From M55B167 sp964406095 (GTDB taxonomy: Bacteria > Verrucomicrobiota > Kiritimatiellia > RFP12 > UBA1067), in assembly GCA_964406095.1 (NCBI GenBank), contig CAYOQJ010000036.1, positions 67,178 through 131,177 on the forward strand: DNA of 64,000 bases, written 5' to 3'. A program made the translations under genes and the position numbers. Shown piece after piece: positions 16,911 through 25,894 of this stretch. Numbering within the stretch: position 1 is the first letter of the stretch; every line of letters begins with the position of its first letter. Below the pieces are notes generated by a model. The model did no database searches. It had not been told where the DNA came from and worked only from the letters and a program-made list of their open reading frames with translations.

Positions 16911-17005
16911 AGTAAGGATTCCCAGATATCCACCGTGACACCTGAATCAACCTAGCAATTCAGATATCCCGGGTGTCATTAAAACCATTTTGAACTAAAG
17001 CTGTA

Positions 17006-18496
17006 TCAACCGGCTAACCGGGCATTGATCGCCGTTGCCGCACGGCGGCCTTCGCCCATCGCCAGAATAACAGTGGCTGCGCCCAGAACAATATCACCAC
17101 CGGCATAGACCCCCGCGATCGAACTCTGCCCGTTTTCATCAACCACAATGTTGCCCCAGCGATTGATCTCCAGGCCCTCTGTGGTTTGACTGATCAGCGG
17201 GTTGGAACCGTTGCCAATCGCGACAATCACGGTATCGAGCTCCATCATAAACTCGCTACCTTCAATCGGCACCGGACGACGTCGTCCGGAATCGTCGGGT
17301 TCGCCTAGTTCGTAACGCAAACACTCCATCGCAATCACACGGTCATTCTCATCCCCGATGATTCTGACAGCATTCTCAAGCAGATGGAAGATGACCCCCT
17401 CCTCTTTGGCATGGGCAACCTCCTCGACCCTGGCTGGCATCTCTTTTTCGGTGCGCCGATAAACCAGATGAACTTCATCGGCACCCAGACGTACCGCCGT
17501 GCGGGCAGCGTCCATGGCCACATTACCGCCGCCGAGCACCGCCACCTTGCGCGAGCTGTACATCGGGGTGTGTGCCCGTTCGGTATCATAGGATTTCATC
17601 AGATTGGAACGGGTCAGATATTCGTTAGCGGAAAAAACACCCACCAGGTTTTCACCGGGAATATTCATGAATTTTGGCAACCCGGCGCCGGTGCCGACAA
17701 AAATTGCGTCGAACCCATCTTTATCAATCAAATCCTGAAGCTTACGGGTGCGCCCAATCACAAAATTCGTCCGCACCTCAACCCCCATGGCACGCAGGGT
17801 GTCGATCTCATTTTTAACAATCGCTTTAGGCAGTCGGAATTCGGGTATGCCGTAGAGCAGCACGCCGCCCGGTTTATGAAAAGCTTCGAACATCGTCACG
17901 GCATGTCCCTCACGGCGCACATCGGCCGCTACGGTTATACTGGCTGGTCCGCTGCCGATAACCGCTAACTTTTTGCCGCTCTCCGGTTTAACTTCGGGTA
18001 TAGACTGACCGGTCTCACTTTCACGTTGCAGATCAGCCACAAAACGTTCAACTCGTCCAATCGAAACCGATTTGTTGACATCTTTCAATATTTTGCCAAC
18101 AGTGCAGTTAAGCTGACACTGACTCTCCTGCGGGCAAACTCGTCCGCAAACCGCCGGTAGCAGCGAATTTTCGCGGATAATCGCTATTGCATCAGCGAAG
18201 CGCCCTTCGGCAGCAGCCTTAAGAAAATCGGGAATGCGAATCGCCACCGGGCAACCGCTCACACATGGCGCGTTTTTGCACTGCAGACAGCGCATCGCCT
18301 CAAGCCTGGCCTGCTCAGCACAGTAACCCAGAGCAACCTCTTTCATATTTTTGCACCGCTCGAGCGGATTCTGCGCAGGCATCTCCTGCACAGGAATAGC
18401 CAGGCGCTTTTTCGGCTTCATTTCCACACCTTCAAGTTCCGCCAGTTTAGCAACGGCGGCGGCTTGAAGTTTTTCAGGGGCAACATGCATATTCAA
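17006..18496 (-). CDS. nfnB: NADPH-binding large subunit of NfnAB (glutamate synthase small-subunit-like)
   Basis: 496-residue flavo-iron-sulfur protein of the GltD/NfnB family. Eight cysteines near the N-terminus (70, 73, 78, 82 and 117, 121, 127, 131) are placed to bind two [4Fe-4S] clusters. FAD-binding VIGSGPASITVAADVRREG and a second NADPH-binding Rossmann fold VLGGGNVAMDAARTAVRLG follow. The next gene upstream on the same strand is an NfnA/PyrK-like flavoprotein, so the pair is best read as NfnAB, which couples NADH and reduced ferredoxin to NADP reduction by electron bifurcation. The alternative is GltD of glutamate synthase, but no large GltB subunit is nearby. Confidence 0.85.
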   Translation of the reverse strand: MNMHVAPEKLQAAAVAKLAELEGVEMKPKKRLAIPVQEMPAQNPLERCKNMKEVALGYCAEQARLEAMRCLQCKNAPCVSGCPVAIRIPDFLKAAAEGRFADAIAIIRENSLLPAVCGRVCPQESQCQLNCTVGKILKDVNKSVSIGRVERFVADLQRESETGQSIPEVKPESGKKLAVIGSGPASITVAADVRREGHAVTMFEAFHKPGGVLLYGIPEFRLPKAIVKNEIDTLRAMGVEVRTNFVIGRTRKLQDLIDKDGFDAIFVGTGAGLPKFMNIPGENLVGVFSANEYLTRSNLMKSYDTERAHTPMYSSRKVAVLGGGNVAMDAARTAVRLGADEVHLVYRRTEKEMPARVEEVAHAKEEGVIFHLLENAVRIIGDENDRVIAMECLRYELGEPDDSGRRRPVPIEGSEFMMELDTVIVAIGNGSNPLISQTTEGLEINRWGNIVVDENGQSSIAGVYAGGDIVLGAATVILAMGEGRRAATAINARLAG

Positions 18497-18589
18497 TCCT
18501 CACTCCAATCGTACTCTCAATCTGTTGAATCGGCATTGAACTTAGGGTCTGCCTTGATCTTGACTCAGACCGATAATTCAACGCCGTTT

Positions 18590-19438
18590 TCAGCTAAAAT
18601 GTCGATCCAAGCGGCAGTGGTGTGCCTCGTGGTCTTTATTTTCGCGCTGTTTGTAGGCTCCCAGACGTTTGATCATATTGTCAAAATCAACCTGATGTCC
18701 GTCAAATTCCGGACCGTCAACACAGACAAATTTGGTTTCGCCACCCACCGTAACCCGGCAACCACCGCACATTCCGGTGCCGTCAATCATAATTGTATTC
18801 AATGACACGACGGTCGGAACAGCATACGGTCGGGTTGTTTCAGAACCGAATTTCATCATAATCGGCGGGCCGATTATAACGGCCATGTCCGGTTTCGGAG
18901 TTTGTTCGCAAAGCTCTTTGAGCGGCTCAGTGACCAGCCCTTTGCGTCCGTAAGAGCCGTCATCGGTCATAACTATAAGCTCATCGGCAATCGAACGCAT
19001 CTCATCTTCCATTATGATCAGATTCTTGGAACGTGCACCGATGATTATGGTCACCTTGTTGCCAACGGCTTTCATAGCTTGCGCAATCGGGTGCAGCGGT
19101 GCCACGCCGATGCCTCCGCCCACGCAGACCACATGCCCGACCTTCTCAATATGTGTCGGTTGACCCAGCGGGCCGAGGAGATCTGGAATCCGATCGCCGA
19201 CTTTCATCTCAGCCAGCAGATGGGTAGTGCGTCCCACACTCTGAAAAATCAAGGTGATGGTACCCATTTCCGCATCCGCATCGGCGATTGTCAAGGGGAT
19301 ACGCTCACCGAAGTCATCATCCACCTGCAGGATAATAAACTGACCGGGTTTACGCTCGGAGGCGATCAGAGGAGCCTCCACTTCCATCCGGTAAACTTCA
19401 TCCGACAGCTGTTGTTTTTTAATTATCTTATTCATCAC
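18590..19438 (-). CDS. nfnA: NADH-binding small subunit of NfnAB (ferredoxin-NADP reductase-like)
   Basis: 282 residues. FAD-binding barrel at the N-terminus (GQFIILQVDDDFGERIPLTI), NAD-binding domain with GGGIGVAPLHPIAQAMK, and a C-terminal iron-sulfur segment MIDGTGMCGGCRVTV followed by KFVCVDGPEFDGHQVDF. Only three cysteines and an aspartate are available for the [2Fe-2S] cluster, which fits the Asp-plus-three-Cys ligation described for NfnA. It sits 24 nt after nahK and 93 nt before nfnB, all on the minus strand. Relatives include PyrK and sulfide dehydrogenase subunit B; no pyrD or sulfide genes lie nearby. Confidence 0.87.
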   Translation of the reverse strand: MMNKIIKKQQLSDEVYRMEVEAPLIASERKPGQFIILQVDDDFGERIPLTIADADAEMGTITLIFQSVGRTTHLLAEMKVGDRIPDLLGPLGQPTHIEKVGHVVCVGGGIGVAPLHPIAQAMKAVGNKVTIIIGARSKNLIIMEDEMRSIADELIVMTDDGSYGRKGLVTEPLKELCEQTPKPDMAVIIGPPIMMKFGSETTRPYAVPTVVSLNTIMIDGTGMCGGCRVTVGGETKFVCVDGPEFDGHQVDFDNMIKRLGAYKQRENKDHEAHHCRLDRHFS

Positions 19439-19462
19439 AATCCTGTATCTGATTTCATATAT

Positions 19463-20575
19463 TCAGCCGCAAAGCAATTTTCGCAGCATACTTTCACGCA
19501 CCTCGATGGACTCACACAAAGTAAATTGAACCCGGGCACGATGTAGATTCTGCTCCGGGAAACTGGTTTTGAAATATATATCGCCGGCGAGAAAATCCTG
19601 GAAGAATCGCAATCCCAGCTCAAATGTTATCAGCCGTACCGCATCGTAAAGATAGTTTTTGTCGGCGGAGCACATAAACATTTCCGCCTGTTCGAGATAA
19701 CCCATGCAGAACGCTTCGCAAAGTTCAAGATCAAGATAAACCTTGCTGAGATTGGTTTCCTCCTCCCCGGCGGGGTTACAGATTGAACGGATCGCATCAC
19801 CAAAATCGTAGTGAACCAATCCCGGACTGATTGTATCCAGATCAATCATGGCACTACCTTTACCAGTGAAATCATCGATCATGATGTTATTCACTTTGGG
19901 ATCACCGTGCATCATACGTTTCTGCAGTTCACCACATACAAGCGCCTTCTGCAGGACGGTGGCGAACTCACGCCGTTTTTCAACAAAAGCGGCCATCCGA
20001 CGCGCTTCCATCGACGCCGACAGCCGCCGTTTTGCCTCCGGCACTTCCTCCAGCACCCGGTCATAAGCCGCCAGATACCCCGAAGTTATATGAAAGCCGG
20101 GCAACGGATCGGCAACCCCCTCATGCGAAATATCCGAAAGCAGCCAATGGAAATAGCCCAGAACCGTACCGCATTCACGGGCATGCTCCACACCCTGAGC
20201 CTCATCGAACGCTGTGGCCGAAGGAATTTTCGTGATCACACGCCAGAAACCGTTGGCATTATCAACAAAAAAATCATTCCCGTGGCGGGTCTTGACAATT
20301 TTGGGCATCTGCCACACCCGGTCGGCACGCTCGCAATCCTTTTCCAGCTTCTGATGCACATGCGCGGTCACCTTGCGCAGATTATTCATGATCAAAGCCG
20401 GGTCTGGGAAAACCTTGGTGTTGATTCGTTGCAGAATAACCTGATACTCCTCGAAGGTATTACGGAATATCGCCAAATACGTGTCGTTCACATTACCGTT
20501 GCCAGTGGGCATCACAGTCACAAGTCTGCCACCTACATCAAATTCCTGCACTAGGTTAGATAAATCCATCCACAC
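19463..20575 (-). CDS. Phosphotransferase similar to N-acetylhexosamine 1-kinase
   Basis: 370-residue kinase of the aminoglycoside phosphotransferase fold. Characteristic pieces are GNGNVNDTYLAIF, LQRINTKVFPDPALIMNN, the catalytic loop MMHGDPKVNNIMIDD and the metal-binding MIDLDTISPGLVHYDFGDAIR. This order and wording match NahK/LnpB-type N-acetylhexosamine 1-kinases, which phosphorylate GlcNAc or GalNAc at C1 in salvage pathways. No lacto-N-biose phosphorylase or uridylyltransferase is nearby, so the substrate is inferred. It heads a probable three-gene operon with nfnA and nfnB. The catalytic motif has HGDPK where NahK has HNDTK. Confidence 0.8.
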   Translation of the reverse strand: MWMDLSNLVQEFDVGGRLVTVMPTGNGNVNDTYLAIFRNTFEEYQVILQRINTKVFPDPALIMNNLRKVTAHVHQKLEKDCERADRVWQMPKIVKTRHGNDFFVDNANGFWRVITKIPSATAFDEAQGVEHARECGTVLGYFHWLLSDISHEGVADPLPGFHITSGYLAAYDRVLEEVPEAKRRLSASMEARRMAAFVEKRREFATVLQKALVCGELQKRMMHGDPKVNNIMIDDFTGKGSAMIDLDTISPGLVHYDFGDAIRSICNPAGEEETNLSKVYLDLELCEAFCMGYLEQAEMFMCSADKNYLYDAVRLITFELGLRFFQDFLAGDIYFKTSFPEQNLHRARVQFTLCESIEVRESMLRKLLCG

Positions 20576-20597
20576 TCCCTTAAAAATATGAATTCAA

Positions 20598-21626
20598 CTA
20601 CTTACGCCGTATGCCCAGCCTTTGCTCCAGTTCAAAATCACGCTGCCCTCCAAGTTCAACCGAACGGCGGTAGTACATCTCGGGATCATCCAATTTTCCG
20701 GGATTCATCTGCAACAGCAACCAAGCCATATTAAGGTAGCCCTCTGGACGTTTCGGTGCCAATTTCAGGGCACGATCCAGTGTGGCCATCGCCTTGGGGT
20801 AACGCTGCAAAGCGGTGTACAATCCGGATGCAAGCAGCAAAACGCTTTCGTTATCGGCATAATCAGTCACCAGATCTTCGATTATAATCTGAGCATCGGT
20901 TAATTTGTTCTGCCTGGCGTGCACCAATGCCAGCAGGTAACGACCCTTGAAATTAGGGGGATCGGCGCGCAGCACCCGTATCAGCGAACGTTCAGCCTCA
21001 TCAAATTTTTCCATTGCCAGCATATCAGCAACCCAGTCTAGCTCTACGGCAATGTCCAACTTGGTGTTGTCCGCACTTCGCGAACCCTCTTCCACTCTCT
21101 TCGCAACACCATCTTTTGCTTCTCTGCTCTCTTTGTCTGCCTCAACCGTTTTGGATTCAATAATACCGGAACCGGTTTTAGAGTTAAGTTTTGTGCTTAT
21201 CTTGGCAAACCGATTGGTTGCAGCCTCATTTTTACGTTTTATCCGTTTTTTTTCAAGCTCCCGGGTATCCGTAACCGCGACACTGCGCGAAGCAATGCTG
21301 ACCTGTTCCAGCAGGATGCGGTCAATCTCTGTTTCGCAAAGTGCCCGCCGGAAACGTAACGGTGCAAATTCGGATGATGTCACCCGGTCGGGATATCGAA
21401 TTTCAATTTTTTTTATTTCCCCCAATGCTTTGCGATACAGCTCAACCGCCTTGTCTCCATCGCCATCAACATAAACATCCTGGGCCTCCGCCATGATTTT
21501 ATTCACCTCTTCCAGCAGCGCAGAGACTTTTATCTCCTCTTTCTTTTCTCCGGCTGAAAGCACCTCCGGCGTAAACGCCAGACCCATGATCATGGCGGCA
21601 GTGACACAAAAAACTCTTATACGCAT
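20598..21626 (-). CDS. Secreted tetratricopeptide-repeat protein
   Basis: 342 residues with signal peptide MRIRVFCVTAAMIMGLAFTP and cleavage near LSAGE. A charged, coiled-coil-like middle (about residues 30-180, many K, E and R) is followed by several TPR-like helices at the C-terminus (LDIAVELDWVADMLAMEKFD, then YLLALVHARQNKLTDAQI, YTALQRYPKAMATLDRALKL, and PEGYLNMAWLLLQMN). It probably scaffolds a periplasmic complex; the partner is unknown. ATG at 21626 has GGAG 6-7 nt upstream and starts the signal peptide; the in-frame start at 21659 lacks both. It is 23 nt upstream of nahK on the same strand, so it may belong to the same transcript. Confidence 0.8.
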   Translation of the reverse strand: MRIRVFCVTAAMIMGLAFTPEVLSAGEKKEEIKVSALLEEVNKIMAEAQDVYVDGDGDKAVELYRKALGEIKKIEIRYPDRVTSSEFAPLRFRRALCETEIDRILLEQVSIASRSVAVTDTRELEKKRIKRKNEAATNRFAKISTKLNSKTGSGIIESKTVEADKESREAKDGVAKRVEEGSRSADNTKLDIAVELDWVADMLAMEKFDEAERSLIRVLRADPPNFKGRYLLALVHARQNKLTDAQIIIEDLVTDYADNESVLLLASGLYTALQRYPKAMATLDRALKLAPKRPEGYLNMAWLLLQMNPGKLDDPEMYYRRSVELGGQRDFELEQRLGIRRK

Positions 21627-21719
21627 CTGTAACTCCAAATTTAGGCGGCATTTTAGCATAACCGCCGCCGTATAGTCCAGATGAACTGCGCTGCTTCGAC
21701 ATTACCGCGAATTGTAATA

Positions 21720-24700
21720 TCAACCAGTGATGTTGTGCCACAGTTTATCAAGTCGCTTAGCCGAAACCGGACGCGCAGTTTTAAGTTCCTGTGCGAAGAG
21801 TGAAACGCGATACTCTTCGAGCATCCAGCGATACTCTTCAAGTATCTGACGATCCATATATACCGGTTTTTCTCTGTCAATCACATCTTTATACCGCTGC
21901 CAATGATGTACAAATTCAGCTGTTCGTCTGAGATCAGCATCTGGATTAAGGCGGACCCTCGCCACTCTTATGCGGCAGGCTTCAAAATAGCGCGAATACT
22001 TTTGCAGTACGTCATACGGAACCGATCCGGCAAATCCGGGAAAGACAAGCCAATCCAGTTGTTCCGTCATATCGGCCAGGGTTGTTGGCGGTAAATCCGT
22101 TGATTCAAGCAAACTCTGAAGCTGTGCGACTTCGCGCAGTGCGGCAACAACCCGTCGGGTTCGCTGGAGGTGAAGATCATGTAGTGCCGGATAGCAACTC
22201 TCGATCCTTCGTTCCAGTTCAGCTCGGCTGCGAATTGCCGGACGACCATCGGTAAAACATTGATGCAGAGCGGCAAAACCAATCTCCTCACCGATCTCAT
22301 GCACACTCTGATTCAGATAAACAAGTTGATGTGCCGCGTCGCGTGGCAACGAAGGCGGCTGAAGATAACGTTTAAATACTTTACCAAGCATCAGAGCGAT
22401 CAGGCGTCCTGTCCCGGCCCGATGCACACTCAAAGCGGTATTGCGTTCGGCGTAGAGGCGCAAATCGACGCAACTGCCCCTGTCAACCAGTGCGGGATAT
22501 TGTATCAGCGGCCAACCACTGCAACCGACATCAACCTCTTCCGGTAAATCATTGCAATCCCACTCTTTCATTCCGCTCAGATTCCAAAGCTCATCAGCCT
22601 TTGCACCTCCCACTTCAATCTCTGCATCGCTGAATTTCCGCAACAGCGCATTTATGTCACGCCCGAAACCGAGAACTTCACCATCTTCAGAATAAACCAG
22701 AAAGCGTGCAATCAGATGAGGTGGCCAGTCAGTGCGCCGCCAAGTATCAGGCAACACTCGTACAGCACGTATCTGATAAAGCGCAGCCGCCACAGCATCA
22801 TATAAACTGCCCTGCACCGGTCGCAAAAGAGAACGACACTCCGCTACAATCTCATCAAGTGGCTGCAGCACTCTGCGCTGCCTAGACGGCAGCACGCTGA
22901 TCATCCAGCGCAATTTTTCATCCAGCATACCCGGCACCAGCCAATCGGCTGGCCACTGCGCCGCAATCTTCAGTTGCTCTACTGGAACCGCACAGGTCAG
23001 ACCATCATCCTCGGCCCCGTGTTCAAAATAGTATGAAAGCTTGAATCGACAACCCTGAATTGTGATGTAATCGGGGAAATCTGCCGTCAGTTGCGGATCA
23101 GCAGGCAAATCCGCGTCGCTCATCATCAGAGTGTCACGCCCTTCTTTATCAAGAGAGTTCAACCATTTACGTAACGCCGCCGCATTGCAGATATGGGACG
23201 GCAATTTCCGCGCGTAAAAATTGCAATACGGTTCCGGATCAAAAAAAACTCCTGTACGACGGGTCTTGGCATCGGCATCCCGCAAAGCTCTGCAACAACT
23301 CAGATTGTGATGAAGAAACGCTGGCAACGGTCGGGGAAAATCACCATCCACCAAACCATCACGAATAAAAATTTCACGCGCCGCCTCTGGATCAATCCTT
23401 CCAAAATCGCGATTGCGTCCATCAGCAATGACCACCCCCTGGAATGTTACCCGCTCCTTGCAGGAGACAAAACCGCGCCTGCCATCCCAGTGGGCGGCCC
23501 AGTACTGGAATCTACAGTGGCCTTGCGCGGCATGCTCAATCCATTGCGGTGCCACGCAGGCCACCTGTCGTGCGAATAAACGCGATGTTTCCACCAGATC
23601 ATCAGCCACAATCCAGTCATGTGAAAGCCGTACCCGATCCGCAGTTCTTAAGCCTGTCTCCTTTTTATGTTTGCTGCCTCTTTTAGCAGCCAGACCGCTG
23701 CCGGGATGAATCGCGAACCGCGTTCCACGGGTTCCCTGATACTCCCCTGTTTCCGGATCAAGCTTTCCGATGTTTGAAAGCAGGCCACTCAACAAAGCAC
23801 GGTGCACACCGCTTTCGCCGCCCGCATGCGATTCAACATCAAGCTTCATGCCGAGACAAATCCGGCGTAATTGAGCATGTAAATCGATCCACTCACGCAT
23901 CTTGGGATAGGAAAGAAAATTTTCGCTGCATAATCTGCGAGTGCGGCTCTGCGACAAACCGGAAACAGCTTCAGTGTACCAACGCCACAAATTCAACAAA
24001 GCCGAGAAATCGGATACCGGCGATAAAAAACGCGCATGACAACGATCCGCCTCGTCTCTTTTCTCAACCGGTCTGCGTTTTGGATTCTCGCATTCAAGTG
24101 CCGCGACAATAATCAGAATTTCACGCAAAGCCCTCTCCCTCTCTCCGGACAGAATAATCGCGCTCAGAACTGGCCCAACCGGGAAGCGTGCCATGCGCCT
24201 TCCCAGATGGGTCAGACGCCATACTCTGTGACCCTCCTCCCCCCCGGCAGCAAATTGTCTGATCGCCCCGAGAAGATGCAGTTTGCGATAACCCTCATTG
24301 ACAATCGCGTTTGAGGGCGGCTCTATGAATGGAAATTCGTCAATAACACCCAGTTTTAAATCCATCATGGTCAGAATAACACTTGCCAGCGAGGTACGCA
24401 GAATTTCAGGCACAGTAAAATAATCACGCTTTTTGAAATCCTCTTCGTCATACAGACGGATACATATGCCTGGAGCAGTGCGTCCGCAACGTCCCATCCT
24501 TTGATCGGCACTGGCCTGAGATGTCCGCTCCACCAGCAGACGCTGAACCTGTGTTCGGTGACTGTAACGGTTGAGACGCACCAAACCGGAATCAATGACG
24601 TAACGAATCCCGGGCACAGTCACCGAGGTCTCCGCAACATTGGTTGACAGCACAATACGCCGGCCGGCGGAAAGCCTGAAGGCCCTGGCCTGTTCGGCGG

Positions 24701-25478
24701 ACGGCAGAGATGCAAGCAACGGAATTATCTCCACCGAGCCTGAAAAACGTTTACGCAGTGTTTCGGTTGCATCGCGTATATCATGTTCGCCAGGCAGAAA
24801 CACAAGAATATCTCCATCGCCTTCACACATCAACTCATCACAACTCTCAGCGATACAGCGGGATAAATCAGCATCTTCACCATCCAACGGTGGACGCCAG
24901 CGCAGCTCGATCGGATGCAGACGACCGGGAACCTGAACGACCGGTGCCTGATCAAAAAAATCCGAGAATCGTTGCACATCCAAAGTTGCCGAACTGATAA
25001 TAATCTTCAACTCTCGCCGTTTGCGTGAAATCCGCTTTAGAATCCCCAACAGAAAATCAATATTCAATGAGCGTTCATGGGCTTCGTCGATAATCAAAGT
25101 GTCATAATTTTTCAGAAATCGGTCGCGCCGGGTCTCTGCCAGCAGGATGCCGTCGGTCATGAATTTTATTTTAGTCTGCCGCGACACCTTGTTTTCAAAG
25201 CGGTGCTGATAACCCACAAAACCGCCCGCTGCGCCGTTCAATTCCGCCGCAACACGGTTCGCCATAGCCTGCGTGGCCAAACGTCTTGGTTGTGTGCAAC
25301 CTATCAAACCGGCAGACCCGCACCCCGCATTCATGGCTATCTTAGGCAACTGGGTTGTTTTTCCGGAACCTGTGTCGCCACTGACAATCACTACCGGATT
25401 GGAACGAATGGCCCGCATGATCTCGCCGGCATACTCCGATATAGGTAAATTTTGGGGCAACGACAATTTTTCACTCAT
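21720..25478 (-). CDS. hrpA: ATP-dependent RNA helicase HrpA
   Basis: DEAH/RHA-family helicase of about 1,252 residues, close to E. coli HrpA (1,300). Motif I is GDTGSGKTTQLPK, motif II LIIDEAHERS, motif VI QRMGRCGRTAPG. The long C-terminal region carries the HrpA-specific domain (DUF3418-like), with GCSGWPLIQYPALVDRG. HrpA rescues stalled or collided ribosomes in E. coli. The start is set at MSEKLS (25478), which has AGAGG about 12 nt upstream; an upstream in-frame start at 25520 has no ribosome-binding site. It forms a single-gene unit next to the repeat-bearing gap at 25479-25894. Confidence 0.95.
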   Translation of the reverse strand: MSEKLSLPQNLPISEYAGEIMRAIRSNPVVIVSGDTGSGKTTQLPKIAMNAGCGSAGLIGCTQPRRLATQAMANRVAAELNGAAGGFVGYQHRFENKVSRQTKIKFMTDGILLAETRRDRFLKNYDTLIIDEAHERSLNIDFLLGILKRISRKRRELKIIISSATLDVQRFSDFFDQAPVVQVPGRLHPIELRWRPPLDGEDADLSRCIAESCDELMCEGDGDILVFLPGEHDIRDATETLRKRFSGSVEIIPLLASLPSAEQARAFRLSAGRRIVLSTNVAETSVTVPGIRYVIDSGLVRLNRYSHRTQVQRLLVERTSQASADQRMGRCGRTAPGICIRLYDEEDFKKRDYFTVPEILRTSLASVILTMMDLKLGVIDEFPFIEPPSNAIVNEGYRKLHLLGAIRQFAAGGEEGHRVWRLTHLGRRMARFPVGPVLSAIILSGERERALREILIIVAALECENPKRRPVEKRDEADRCHARFLSPVSDFSALLNLWRWYTEAVSGLSQSRTRRLCSENFLSYPKMREWIDLHAQLRRICLGMKLDVESHAGGESGVHRALLSGLLSNIGKLDPETGEYQGTRGTRFAIHPGSGLAAKRGSKHKKETGLRTADRVRLSHDWIVADDLVETSRLFARQVACVAPQWIEHAAQGHCRFQYWAAHWDGRRGFVSCKERVTFQGVVIADGRNRDFGRIDPEAAREIFIRDGLVDGDFPRPLPAFLHHNLSCCRALRDADAKTRRTGVFFDPEPYCNFYARKLPSHICNAAALRKWLNSLDKEGRDTLMMSDADLPADPQLTADFPDYITIQGCRFKLSYYFEHGAEDDGLTCAVPVEQLKIAAQWPADWLVPGMLDEKLRWMISVLPSRQRRVLQPLDEIVAECRSLLRPVQGSLYDAVAAALYQIRAVRVLPDTWRRTDWPPHLIARFLVYSEDGEVLGFGRDINALLRKFSDAEIEVGGAKADELWNLSGMKEWDCNDLPEEVDVGCSGWPLIQYPALVDRGSCVDLRLYAERNTALSVHRAGTGRLIALMLGKVFKRYLQPPSLPRDAAHQLVYLNQSVHEIGEEIGFAALHQCFTDGRPAIRSRAELERRIESCYPALHDLHLQRTRRVVAALREVAQLQSLLESTDLPPTTLADMTEQLDWLVFPGFAGSVPYDVLQKYSRYFEACRIRVARVRLNPDADLRRTAEFVHHWQRYKDVIDREKPVYMDRQILEEYRWMLEEYRVSLFAQELKTARPVSAKRLDKLWHNITG

Positions 25479-25894
25479 TCGCGCTGAAAACCTCTGTTTT
25501 ATTACATAAGATAATGGCATTCATGTTAGCAAGCTCAGGGTTGAAGTGCAATATCGCGCGGCGACGATTTGGCGGACTGCGAACCATTGTGGCAGAGCGA
25601 ACTGGCTACGGAGATGATCCTTGACTCACTCCGCCGTGTATAGACCTAAAAACGGCAGTTGCCATTTTGTCGTAGCTGCAAGGCGCACGGTTTTCAGCTA
25701 TAGTGACTATGCTGGAAGCTGTTTTAGGACAGATTGATATATTTCGTGATGGTATGCCCTCCGTGGTTTCAATAACGATTCCTGTTTTATGTCCACAAGA
25801 CTCTATTACGTTCTTTAATTCCAGCAAGTGTTAATCTATAATCAGTCAAAGTGTTTAATAAAAGCGAACGCAATGTATAACACGGAGTCTGAGA
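25479..25894. other. Intergenic boundary of the defence island
   Basis: About 416 bp between the divergent hrpA and mod genes. It contains the short form of the dispersed palindromic repeat (25645-25728). Short open frames exist on both strands around 25606-25834, but they overlap the repeat and show no recognisable family. The mod promoter should lie after 25730; no clear -35/-10 pair was found. Confidence 0.4.
25645..25728. repeat. Dispersed palindromic repeat, copy 1 (internally deleted)
   Basis: 78 bp (25645-25722) match 63905-63982 with only two mismatches. The element opens with CCTAAAAACGGCAG and contains a near-palindromic core TTCAGCTATAGT / ACTATGCTGGAA. This copy ends with TTTTAGG (25722-25728), the reverse complement of its CCTAAAA start, so it has complementary ends but lacks most of the right arm seen starting in copy 2. 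Confidence 0.85.

Noticed and set aside
16936..16978. Hairpin TGACACC/GGTGTCA after nfnB
   Set aside because: It has a large asymmetric bulge and no T-run on the minus strand, so a terminator call is not supported.
17006..18496. NfnB gene as the GltD subunit of glutamate synthase
   Set aside because: No GltB gene nearby and an NfnA-like gene lies next to it.
25606..25834. Short open frames on both strands beside mod
   Set aside because: They overlap the dispersed repeat, have no recognisable family features and no convincing ribosome-binding sites.
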